From an uncultured Roseiflexaceae bacterium (GTDB taxonomy: Bacteria; Chloroflexota; Chloroflexia; Chloroflexales; Roseiflexaceae): a stretch of DNA of 7,282 nucleotides. Positions 1-6,135 of this stretch are shown in pieces (the first letter of the stretch is position 1; the number at the start of each line of letters is the position of its first letter). The stretch lies in contig CAIZHO010000519.1 of NCBI GenBank assembly GCA_903932805.1, forward strand, positions 1 through 7,282, given 5' to 3'. The position numbers and the translations under genes are program-made. The notes beneath the pieces are model-generated. The model searched no databases. It was given only the letters and a program-made list of their open reading frames with translations, and was not told the origin of the DNA.

Positions 1-1
1 A

Positions 2-295
2 TATGGAGGCAGCACCGCAGTCGTCGAGGGCTTTGTCGTCCAAAATGACGAACTCGGCTTGCCCGAAGACCAATTCATGGTGGCCCGCTATGTCCTCAAG
101 TGCTGCACCGCCGATGCAGGCGGGGTGGGCATGCGCATCGCCTGGGGCAACGCACGCCAGTTTCGATCCGATCAGTGGGTACGCGTCAGCGGCACCCTCG
201 CCGTCGAGGCGAGTACCGGCGTTCCGCGACCGCTCATCGTCGCATCCTCGGTCGTTCCCATCGAGCAACCGGGCCGACCGTACCTTGTCCCCTAA
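2..295 (+). CDS. YcgQ/DUF1980 (TIGR03943) family protein, C-terminal part only
   Basis: This is the last 97 codons of a gene whose start lies left of the window; the frame is open from base 2. The protein contains a CCTADA motif (codons near 104-121), preceded by a 'GFV' strand and a 'DQFMVARY' segment. It ends with a 'WVRVSGTL' strand, an 'ASSV' strand and 'PYLVP' at the terminus. This order matches the C-terminal domain of the YcgQ family as I know it, a putative two-component permease subunit in which a membrane-anchored N-terminal part precedes this soluble domain; the N-terminal part is outside the window. A YcgR-type permease gene usually lies upstream, but this cannot be seen here. The substrate is unknown. 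The gene converges on yggS, and the two stop codons overlap. Confidence 0.75.
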   Translation, partial: YGGSTAVVEGFVVQNDELGLPEDQFMVARYVLKCCTADAGGVGMRIAWGNARQFRSDQWVRVSGTLAVEASTGVPRPLIVASSVVPIEQPGRPYLVP

Positions 296-1020
296 GGCGT
301 TGCTGCAGGTCGCTCCCCAAAAATCGCCCGCCCGACCCGCACCATCGTGGACCCTTCGCCGATCGCCACGTCGATGTCGCCGCTCATCCCCATCGACAAC
401 GTCGCGAGCAGGTGGTCGGGCAGCTCCGGCTGGAGCGCATCACGCAACAGTCGCAACGAGCGGAACACCCCGCGCACCGACTCGGGCTCGTCACTATACG
501 GGGCCACCGTCATCAGCCCTTCGATGCGCACGCCCGCAACCTCGCCTATTGCACGCACCACGGCAACCACCTCGGCGCGCACCTGGTCATTCGTTTCCCA
601 CCCGTGTGCCGCGATACCTTCTTTTGTCTCTTCGCCTGACACATTGCATTGCAACAAGATTCGAACCGGCGCGCGACCGAGTTCGATGGCATGTCTGCCC
701 AGTGCTTGCGCGAGCGCCAGGCTATCCACCGATTGGATGACGTCAAACAGCATCACCGCTTTTTTGGCTTTGTTGCGCTGCAAATGACCAATCAAATGCC
801 ACTCAATTCCCACCAGTTCGGCACAGCGTGGGATCTTTTCCTCTGCCTCTTGAACCCGATTTTCGCCAAAGATGCGCACGCCCGCCGCATAGGCGGCATG
901 CACCAGTTCTGCGGGGTGTGTTTTGCTCACGCCCACGAGGGTAACATCACTGCGCTGGCGTCCCGCTGCCTGCGTCGCCTGCTGTATGCGTTGTTCAATC
1001 CGGGCAATTGCCTGTTTCAT
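292..1020 (-). CDS. yggS: YggS/PROSC family pyridoxal-phosphate homeostasis protein
   Basis: Members of this family bind pyridoxal 5'-phosphate on a TIM-barrel fold like alanine racemase domain I, and maintain PLP and amino-acid balance rather than catalysing a known metabolic step. The product is 242 residues, close to the usual 230 or so. The PLP lysine is expected at K33 in 'GVSKTHP'. Other family hallmarks are 'FGENRVQEA' (51-59), 'WHLIGHLQRNK' (74-84), 'LSMGMSGD' (208-215) and the phosphate-binding 'GSTMVRVGRAIFG' (223-235). The frame stays open upstream to base 1146, but that stretch crosses a terminator and the end of bchZ. The ATG at 1020 follows an AGAGGA Shine-Dalgarno four bases upstream and matches the normal family N-terminus. 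The gene shares the strand of the bch operon but is separated from it by the terminator, so it is probably transcribed independently. Confidence 0.93.
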   Translation of the reverse strand: MKQAIARIEQRIQQATQAAGRQRSDVTLVGVSKTHPAELVHAAYAAGVRIFGENRVQEAEEKIPRCAELVGIEWHLIGHLQRNKAKKAVMLFDVIQSVDSLALAQALGRHAIELGRAPVRILLQCNVSGEETKEGIAAHGWETNDQVRAEVVAVVRAIGEVAGVRIEGLMTVAPYSDEPESVRGVFRSLRLLRDALQPELPDHLLATLSMGMSGDIDVAIGEGSTMVRVGRAIFGERPAATP

Positions 1021-1045
1021 GGCATCCTCTATCGTCTGTGGGGGG

Positions 1046-1054
1046 ATTGTACCA
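1046..1054 (-). promoter_or_regulatory. Possible extended -10 promoter for yggS
   Basis: On the minus strand the sequence reads TGGTACAAT, a TGn-extended -10 box with only one mismatch to TATAAT. It lies between the bch terminator and the yggS start and would give a leader of roughly 20 bases. At the usual 17-base spacing the -35 position reads TGGTAC, which is weak and falls inside the terminator stem; extended -10 promoters can work without a good -35. The motif is short and no transcript data are available. Confidence 0.35.
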
Positions 1055-1059
1055 TGCAC

Positions 1060-1096
1060 AAAAAACCGGTACCACGGGCCCCGCCCATGGTACCGG
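1060..1096 (-). terminator. Rho-independent terminator after bchZ
   Basis: The arms at 1066-1078 and 1084-1096 are inverted repeats of 13 bases around a 5-base loop. In the minus-strand RNA all 13 positions pair, one of them as a G-U wobble. Six U residues (1060-1065) follow the stem directly, which is the classic intrinsic terminator layout. It starts 12 bases after the bchZ stop codon and lies before the yggS ribosome-binding site, so it should end the bch transcript. Confidence 0.88.
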
Positions 1097-1108
1097 GGTC
1101 GCGCAACG

Positions 1109-2602
1109 TCAGCTCCGATTGGCAGCCAACCCCGCGTTGACCACATCGACAGTCACTTCTGTGGCACCCTGCTCCCGTGCAATCCCTTCAATGACCATCT
1201 GTAGCTGGCGTGATGCCGAGATACGCGGCAAATACGGCAGCTTCTGCAGTTCCGCATCCAGCAAATCACGTGCGTCACTCGACCAGCGCAAGTTGCCGCT
1301 CTGGCCAGATGGGGCGGCTGCAGGTGCGCCGCCTTGGCCGCGTGCCGCTGCATATGCACCATCGACCGGCAAGAAATTAAGCAGCCCATCATATAGCCGA
1401 TTGACGATTTCTTGCATCAAGATGACGCAGCCGCGGTACCCGATAAACGGCGTTCCGACGGCACGCCGGACGGCAGGTCCGGGGAACGACGCGGGGATGT
1501 AGTTCGTAAAGCGTGCCCCTGCTTCACGCAGGTAGATGCGCTCGTTCATCGACCCAAACAGAAAAGACGGAGCCTTCTTGTGGATGTGCTGACGCGTCGC
1601 TTCGTTGTCGTAGTCGCCCGGTCGCCGTGGTCGCGCGGTCGAAAAGGCGATCTTCATCCCCAGTTCCTCACCCAAAAAGCGCTCCAGACCATCTGCAAGT
1701 CCGCGTCCAGCCACAATACCGACATCAAGTGTGCTAAACCAGTCACCCTGTGGTCCACGCCACAAATCCCACACCGCCTGCAAGGTGGTTTTCTTTTCGT
1801 TGGCGATGAAGGCCTCGGCCTGTTCGCTGGTGCCGAGCAGTGCCCCCAGCGCACGCACAAACGCGTTGCTGTCTTTCATTCCATATGGGGCAGTCAAAAT
1901 GGGTTTCTCGAGGCGCTCCGCCAGTCCCATGCCGAACTCTTTATACAACACCACCGTGACAGCCCCTGCAGCCAAACGGTGCATCTCTGCCAATGTGGTC
2001 GCATACGGGAACACGATATTGACGGTGCCACCCGCCCCTTCGATCATGCGCCGCATTTCTTCGAGTTCTGATGGTGCATTGAAGCATCCATAGGTCGGCC
2101 CGATGATGTTGACGGCGCGCGGGTTGGGGGTAACGGTCGCTGTCTGTTGCGCGCCATACTCGTCCCACAGCCACACCAGTACCCGGTCGCGGCCCGCCCA
2201 CTCGTCTTCGGCGAGCGAGTTGCTGTAGTAGAACTTGGTACCGGTGCCGAGTTGCTTTACCAGTGACGAATGGTCAGAGCCAATCATTTCGGATTCGGCA
2301 GTCGACACGACAATCACCTGCTTGTTGTCCAACACCCCCGTCAACGCCAGGTTGTCGTAGGTCCATTTGACTTTGTCTGCAGTCCCTTTGCCGCCGACTT
2401 CTTGTTCGGTCATCGTCGCTGGGGTCAAATTCTCGATGTGGGGGACCGCATCGGTATAGTCGGGCACTGCGGTGCCGACCAGATTAAAACACCCGACCGG
2501 TGCATCACAAATGACATGCACATCGGGCATGGGGCACATCGTCCATATTGCTGCCCAGTATCCACTGGTATCCGAAAGGTCACGAATAACGGTAGGTGCC
2601 AT
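1109..2602 (-). CDS. bchZ: Chlorophyllide a reductase subunit Z
   Basis: BchZ is one of the two catalytic subunits of the nitrogenase-like chlorophyllide oxidoreductase, which reduces the C7-C8 bond of ring B of chlorophyllide a to make the bacteriochlorin ring. With the start used here it has 497 residues, close to the roughly 490 of purple-bacterial BchZ. The N-terminus carries 'SGYWAAIW' and 'DAPVGCFNL', whose cysteine (C38) corresponds to the BchZ ligand of the [4Fe-4S] cluster shared with BchY. Residues from about 440 to the end form the C-terminal domain typical of BchB/BchZ proteins, including 'LPYLPRISASRQLQ'. An ATG at 2617 adds five residues but has no Shine-Dalgarno. The ATG at 2602 has GGAG nine bases upstream and fits the family start better. 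The gene begins 26 bases after the bchY stop and is followed by the operon terminator. Confidence 0.96.
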   Translation of the reverse strand: MAPTVIRDLSDTSGYWAAIWTMCPMPDVHVICDAPVGCFNLVGTAVPDYTDAVPHIENLTPATMTEQEVGGKGTADKVKWTYDNLALTGVLDNKQVIVVSTAESEMIGSDHSSLVKQLGTGTKFYYSNSLAEDEWAGRDRVLVWLWDEYGAQQTATVTPNPRAVNIIGPTYGCFNAPSELEEMRRMIEGAGGTVNIVFPYATTLAEMHRLAAGAVTVVLYKEFGMGLAERLEKPILTAPYGMKDSNAFVRALGALLGTSEQAEAFIANEKKTTLQAVWDLWRGPQGDWFSTLDVGIVAGRGLADGLERFLGEELGMKIAFSTARPRRPGDYDNEATRQHIHKKAPSFLFGSMNERIYLREAGARFTNYIPASFPGPAVRRAVGTPFIGYRGCVILMQEIVNRLYDGLLNFLPVDGAYAAARGQGGAPAAAPSGQSGNLRWSSDARDLLDAELQKLPYLPRISASRQLQMVIEGIAREQGATEVTVDVVNAGLAANRS

Positions 2603-2611
2603 TGCTGGTTT

Positions 2612-2615
2612 CTCC
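2612..2615 (-). promoter_or_regulatory. Ribosome-binding site favouring the inner bchZ start
   Basis: GGAG on the minus strand lies nine bases before the ATG at 2602. It overlaps the codons just after the alternative ATG at 2617, which has no purine-rich site of its own. The spacing is a little long but still workable. Confidence 0.5.
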
Positions 2616-2628
2616 ATCGGCTGTAGGA

Positions 2629-3897
2629 TTAGTCGGCGAAAAATTCCTGCATGAACCGGTAGCGGTCGCCTTTGGTCAATACCTCAGCTACAAACTCAAT
2701 CGTCGCTGCCATCCCGCTGCTCAAAAAGAACGGTCGTGAGGCCAATTGATTGGTGAAGTACATCGCCGGGATGCCACGCTCTTTGGCAACACTGGCCAAC
2801 GGTGTCGTGCCAAATACCAGGTCTGGTGTGTAGCGATCAATCGCCGCGACATCCTCTTCGAGTGCCTTGCGGTAGATGACTTCTTTGGTGCCGTGTGCCT
2901 TCAACCACATTTCATCGGGCAAGACCAATGGATCTTGACCAATGCTGGTCGATACATACGGGACATGCGCCCCTGCCTCGACCAACATGCGGGCATATGC
3001 CAACTCCGTGCCTTCGTACCCCGTCACCATCACGGTTCCGCTGAGCGGCTGGGCTGCCACGATGGCGGTGGCCTTGGCACGCTCTTCGTCGGCGACCTGC
3101 TGCACCAATGCTTCGTCGAGCCCCAGGATGCTGCCGATGGATTTGATCCACGCATAGGTTCCGCTGATGCCCACCGGGGCTCCGCCGGCAATCGACATCC
3201 CAATCGAACGTGCGACGTTCATCGATTCTTTATAAAAGGGATGCAGTGGTGCCATTGCAGCAGCTCGACCTGCCCGCCGGAAGTCTTCGATGGAGCGTCC
3301 CGGCAAGAAAATCGTCTCACTGACGCCCATGCGCCGCAGCAGCGCGTCGATCAACAACGGATCCGCCGGGAAGACCTCACCCAACAACACGACACTCTTG
3401 TCAACCACCGGTCCGTCGCGCTCGGCAAGTCGATTCAACAATGCTGCGACGGCGATATCTTTTGCTTCGGGGTGCGAATGGATGGCATACGCCGGTACCC
3501 GCACCAGTACAACATCGGCATCACCACTCTTTCGCGGGAGCAGTTCCTCGGGCATACCAGCAGTCTCGGCCACACACAACGACACCACAGGGATCAACTT
3601 GACCCCTGGTTCTTTGCCAGCTACTTCGATGGCGGCCCGGGTCCCCTCGACCACTTGCCCACTCATCAGTTCGGCGGTGCCCAATTGCGGTGCCAATATC
3701 GATTTACTCGCACCATAAAAGTGCGTCACAAATGTCAGCCCATACAGACACCCGGTGTCGGTCGCCATCACCGGGTGTGAGCCTTCGAGCCGTGTCAATA
3801 TGCGCAATGATCCGAACGCAGGGCACATCGATTGCGGATGGAGTTTGCACGGTGTTTTTGTCGCGCCTGTTTGGTTCAATTCAATGATTTCAGCCAC
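2629..3897 (-). CDS. bchY: Chlorophyllide a reductase subunit Y
   Basis: BchY pairs with BchZ as the catalytic heterotetramer of chlorophyllide oxidoreductase and receives electrons from BchX. The 422-residue product contains 'SMCPAFGSLR' (C25), 'TGCLYGLTFVTHFYGA' (C50) and 'SLCVAETAG' (C108). These match the three BchY cysteines known to hold the [4Fe-4S] cluster in purple-bacterial COR. Further family signatures are 'LLGEVFPADPLLIDALL' in the middle, 'TGYEGTELAYARMLVEAGA' with 'VPYVSTS', and 'FGTTPLASVAKERGIPAMYFTNQLASRP' read in two blocks near the end. An extra cysteine, C17, sits in the short N-terminal lead. The start codon is GTG, supported by a full AGGAGG five bases upstream. The preceding 84-base spacer contains a strong hairpin. 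bchZ follows after 26 bases, so the two subunits are almost certainly translated from one message. Confidence 0.97.
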   Translation of the reverse strand: MAEIIELNQTGATKTPCKLHPQSMCPAFGSLRILTRLEGSHPVMATDTGCLYGLTFVTHFYGASKSILAPQLGTAELMSGQVVEGTRAAIEVAGKEPGVKLIPVVSLCVAETAGMPEELLPRKSGDADVVLVRVPAYAIHSHPEAKDIAVAALLNRLAERDGPVVDKSVVLLGEVFPADPLLIDALLRRMGVSETIFLPGRSIEDFRRAGRAAAMAPLHPFYKESMNVARSIGMSIAGGAPVGISGTYAWIKSIGSILGLDEALVQQVADEERAKATAIVAAQPLSGTVMVTGYEGTELAYARMLVEAGAHVPYVSTSIGQDPLVLPDEMWLKAHGTKEVIYRKALEEDVAAIDRYTPDLVFGTTPLASVAKERGIPAMYFTNQLASRPFFLSSGMAATIEFVAEVLTKGDRYRFMQEFFAD

Positions 3898-3902
3898 AAT
3901 GC

Positions 3903-3908
3903 CCTCCT
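3903..3908 (-). promoter_or_regulatory. Strong Shine-Dalgarno of bchY
   Basis: A perfect AGGAGG lies five bases before the GTG start of bchY, just after a run of A residues. The consensus site and unpaired A-rich flank should compensate for the weaker GTG codon and fix the start at 3897. Confidence 0.75.
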
Positions 3909-3942
3909 TTTTTTGTACTGCAGAGACTTCACTACATATACT

Positions 3943-3970
3943 GCAAATAAGAGGCGTATGCCTCTTATTG
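3943..3970 (-). repeat. Intercistronic hairpin upstream of bchY
   Basis: The arms 3946-3955 and 3960-3969 are a perfect 10-base inverted repeat around a 4-base loop. Pairing extends by one or two bases if a single A is bulged out. It lies in the 84-base spacer between the small membrane gene and bchY. In the minus-strand RNA the distal arm ends UUAUUU rather than in a clean U-run, so it is a poor intrinsic terminator. It could be a weak attenuator or an mRNA-stabilising or processing hairpin. Confidence 0.7.
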
Positions 3971-3981
3971 CCGGTTCGAAG

Positions 3982-4128
3982 TTATTCGTCTTTTACCGAT
4001 GCGGGGTCAATGCGCATATACGCGCCTGTTGCCTGCTTATTGGTGAAGTATGCGGCAACAATAAACCCAATGATGACCAGCCCCAATGGAATGAAACACA
4101 TGACCAAACCGGACGTTGATGGACCCAT
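3982..4128 (-). CDS. Small single-pass membrane protein, 48 residues, unknown function
   Basis: I do not recognise this protein family. The product has 48 residues: a short N-terminal 'MGPSTSG', one hydrophobic helix at about 8-28 ('LVMCFIPLGLVIIGFIVAAY') and a polar tail ending in 'SVKDE'. The positive charges lie after the helix, which suggests the C-terminus is in the cytoplasm. There is no histidine, so it cannot ligate a bacteriochlorophyll like a light-harvesting alpha or beta chain. The frame is open upstream to 4182, but the ATG at 4128 has an AGGAG seven bases upstream and gives a clean membrane protein. It lies 59 bases after the DUF169 gene and 84 bases before bchY, all on one strand and between subunits of one enzyme complex. 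A role as a small accessory subunit of a photosynthetic or pigment-synthesis complex is inference from position only. Confidence 0.75.
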   Translation of the reverse strand: MGPSTSGLVMCFIPLGLVIIGFIVAAYFTNKQATGAYMRIDPASVKDE

Positions 4129-4135
4129 GATGGTG

Positions 4136-4140
4136 CTCCT
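4136..4140 (-). promoter_or_regulatory. Ribosome-binding site deciding the start of the small membrane gene
   Basis: AGGAG lies seven bases before the ATG at 4128, within an AGAGGAGC context. This supports that start over the longer open frame beginning at 4182, whose extra residues are polar, cysteine-containing and unlike a coding N-terminus. Confidence 0.7.
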
Positions 4141-4156
4141 CTCACATGTATCGCTA

Positions 4157-4172
4157 CAAGTGTCGCCACTTG
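4157..4172 (-). repeat. Short GNRA-capped hairpin upstream of the small membrane gene
   Basis: The minus-strand RNA reads CAAGUG-GCGA-CACUUG, a perfect 6-base-pair stem closed by a GCGA tetraloop of the stable GNRA class. It lies in the 59-base spacer after the DUF169 gene. There is no U-run after it, so it is not a terminator. A stem this short may occur by chance. Confidence 0.45.
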
Positions 4173-4187
4173 AAAGCCCCAATAAAA

Positions 4188-4916
4188 CTACTCTGCCTGC
4201 TGCGGCGCGTGTGACGGCATAATCAATTCGCGCATCTTGGCGGGATCAAAGCGAAAGTTTGCCACCAAATCCAACACATGTTGGAAGTGATGGGCGGGAA
4301 TAGTTACGAACAGCTCTCCCGGCAACAGTTTATTGTGCATCCGGCCGCCGCCATCTCCGGTCGCAAACACGCTGTTTTGCTTGTTGATGGGCGTCGCAAA
4401 AATCGACGCACATGCGGAAGGGCCGACTTCACCAATCGGGAACGTCCCTTCCCGCACCGACGCAGCACCAGCGATTTGCATCGCATGCAACGCATCAGTA
4501 ACGCAAATGACCGTATCGATATGGACGCCTGCCGGCACATCGTTGAGCGGTGCAGCAGCCAGTGCCACAATGCTCCCGTCCGGCAAGCGCTCACTCTGTG
4601 CTTTGTTGCGTTTGGCAGCCTCAGGGGTAAAAAATCCCTGTGCCATGGTCAAATATTCACCTTCGGTGATCAGGGGTGCCGCTTTGGGCAACAACCCCAG
4701 ATGCCACAAGCCGACATAGCAGTCATGATGCTTTGCATCGACATAGATCCGCTTGCCGCTCTCCGCCTCGCGGACGATACCGCAGGCAACGACCTGTGCC
4801 GGTTCGTACCCTGCAGGCGCTGCATCACGACAGTACGTAATCGCGACCGGTGTGCGTTTGACTTTGAGTACATCTACCAACACGCGGTAGAGTTCTTGTG
4901 GATCGACTGGTGTCAT
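4188..4916 (-). CDS. DUF169 (COG2043) family protein in the COR operon
   Basis: The 242-residue product matches the general pattern of DUF169 (COG2043), a soluble family of unknown function. An N-terminal 'RTPVAITYC' strand is followed by 'ACGIVREAESGK' (C45), 'HHDCYVGLWHLGL' (C66), 'GPSACASIF' (C169) and the C-terminal 'GDGGGRMHN...LPGELFVTIPAHHF' pattern. The spacing of C45, C66 and C169 recalls conserved cysteines of the family and might support a metal or Fe-S centre, but this is inference. There are no membrane segments or signal peptide. The gene starts nine bases after the bchX stop with a GAGGA site, so it is tightly coupled to bchX. Its place between the reductase and catalytic subunits of COR suggests a job in bacteriochlorophyll synthesis, such as enzyme maturation, cluster or substrate handling, or a missing pathway step. 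Confidence 0.85.
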   Translation of the reverse strand: MTPVDPQELYRVLVDVLKVKRTPVAITYCRDAAPAGYEPAQVVACGIVREAESGKRIYVDAKHHDCYVGLWHLGLLPKAAPLITEGEYLTMAQGFFTPEAAKRNKAQSERLPDGSIVALAAAPLNDVPAGVHIDTVICVTDALHAMQIAGAASVREGTFPIGEVGPSACASIFATPINKQNSVFATGDGGGRMHNKLLPGELFVTIPAHHFQHVLDLVANFRFDPAKMRELIMPSHAPQQAE

Positions 4917-4925
4917 GACAGTTCC

Positions 4926-6110
4926 TCAGCGATACGATGGTGCGTCCATCTCGCGCAAATCGACATAACTAAATTCTTGGCCCGAACGACGCAACGCAGA
5001 CAAAAACGCTGCTTTGTTGTCGAGTTCGTCGATTGTCCCAATCCGGATTTCGACAGCGCCTGACGTCACGGTGACACCGTCGCGGTCGTTCCTGCTCAAG
5101 TCAGTGACATACAAGCCGATTGCTTCCATCACCTGCTTAACTTTGAGCTGAACGGGGTCATCTGTCTGGACCTGTGGGATGACCGATGGATTCAGCGACA
5201 GCATCGGGATGGCCTTTTTGTTGGCGTTCGTGCCCGCAAACAGTTCGTCTGCCGATGCCGAGTCTGGTCGGCCTTCTGGCTCTTCGGCGCCAAAGACGCG
5301 CAAAAAGTCATGATATTCGAGTGCGGTGTAATCGTCGCACGGTGGAATCTCGTTTTTGGCGATTTTGCTGGCAAGTTCACCAAAAATCGTATTGAACTGC
5401 TCGTCTTCCAGAGCCAATCGACAGGCATCTGCCAATTCACGCACTTTGCGGCTCAACGGGATGCGTGCCAGGATCGGCAAACCGACTGCTTTGGCATAGG
5501 TATCTGCCGTGTCGCTGCCGTCGTCACGATTCACAATCAACCCCAGTACCGACGTCGTGCCACCCATGCTGCGGAAATACGCAGCTGCTTTGGCAATGTT
5601 GTTGGCTGCATACAGTGATTGGCGATCGTGGCCGACCACGATGATGACTTGCTCTGCCAATGACCGTGCAAGCGGGGTTGCAAAGCCGCCACAGACGACG
5701 TCGCCGAGGAAGTCCATCACCACATAGTCAAGGTTCCATTTGCTCAGGCCAAGTCCTTCGAGGGTTTTGAATCCAGACGAAATACCCTGGCCACCGCAAC
5801 CGCGGCCGACCTCTGGTCCACCCAATTCACAGCCATATAACACTGCATCATTGCGCAACTGACTGCGGAAGATGACATCTCCGACGCTCAATTCGTCTTC
5901 GCGCCCTTGTTCCTTGAAGATACGCCACTGTTCACCGAGTGTCGGCAATGAATGCCCACCAAATACGGTGTTACACGAGTCGTGTTTGGGGTCACAGCCC
6001 AGCTGCAACACACGGAAACCGTCGAATGTAAGACGCGACGTCAGGTTGGAGGTGAAGAAACTCTTCCCCATCCCGCCTTTCCCATAAATTGCTAACATGC
6101 GTGGAGCCAT
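4926..6110 (-). CDS. bchX: Chlorophyllide a reductase iron-sulfur subunit X, with C-terminal extension
   Basis: BchX is the NifH-like ATP-dependent reductase that passes electrons from ferredoxin to BchYZ. The 394-residue product has the P-loop 'GKGGMGKS' (10-17), 'GCDPKHD' (38-44), and C105 in 'GRGCGGQG' and C140 in 'DFLGDVVCGG'. These two cysteines bridge the [4Fe-4S] cluster between the two chains of the dimer. 'ELGGPEVGRGCGG' and 'FLGDVVCGGF' separate BchX from BchL and NifH. The N-terminus lacks the roughly 30-residue lead of purple-bacterial BchX. Canonical BchX proteins end near residue 306 (here 'GTNANKKAIPMLSLN'), but this one continues for about 87 residues that resemble the C-terminus of FtsQ. 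The ATG at 6110 has GGGGAG four bases upstream, which is close spacing, and the next ATG at 6098 has none. The gene starts 25 bases after bchC. Confidence 0.97.
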   Translation of the reverse strand: MAPRMLAIYGKGGMGKSFFTSNLTSRLTFDGFRVLQLGCDPKHDSCNTVFGGHSLPTLGEQWRIFKEQGREDELSVGDVIFRSQLRNDAVLYGCELGGPEVGRGCGGQGISSGFKTLEGLGLSKWNLDYVVMDFLGDVVCGGFATPLARSLAEQVIIVVGHDRQSLYAANNIAKAAAYFRSMGGTTSVLGLIVNRDDGSDTADTYAKAVGLPILARIPLSRKVRELADACRLALEDEQFNTIFGELASKIAKNEIPPCDDYTALEYHDFLRVFGAEEPEGRPDSASADELFAGTNANKKAIPMLSLNPSVIPQVQTDDPVQLKVKQVMEAIGLYVTDLSRNDRDGVTVTSGAVEIRIGTIDELDNKAAFLSALRRSGQEFSYVDLREMDAPSYR

Positions 6111-6135
6111 GGTGCTCCCCTTTTCTAGGCTGTAC

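Noticed and set aside
249..280. Inverted repeat near the end of the YcgQ-family gene as a yggS terminator
   Set aside because: Only about six bases pair across a loop of some 20 bases, with no U-run, all within coding sequence.
1021..1146. N-terminal extension of yggS up to base 1146
   Set aside because: It would run through the bch terminator and overlap bchZ, and the added residues do not fit the YggS family. The ATG at 1020 has its own ribosome-binding site.
1412..2071. Plus-strand open frame opposite bchZ
   Set aside because: Antisense shadow of a well-supported BchZ, with no ribosome-binding site or domain.
2746..3780. Long open frame of 344 codons on the plus strand opposite bchY
   Set aside because: The translation is rich in Cys, His, Arg and Gln with no recognisable domain, and it lies fully antisense to a clear BchY. 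It follows from the codon bias of the real gene.
3915..3937. PpsR/CrtJ-type operator (TGT-N12-ACA) upstream of bchY
   Set aside because: A TGT and an ACA are present, but the spacing does not fit the 12-base gap.
3982..4128. Light-harvesting alpha or beta polypeptide
   Set aside because: Size and single helix are suggestive, but the protein contains no histidine to ligate bacteriochlorophyll.
4278..5063. Plus-strand open frame spanning the DUF169 gene and the end of bchX
   Set aside because: Crosses two convincing minus-strand genes and has low-plausibility composition.
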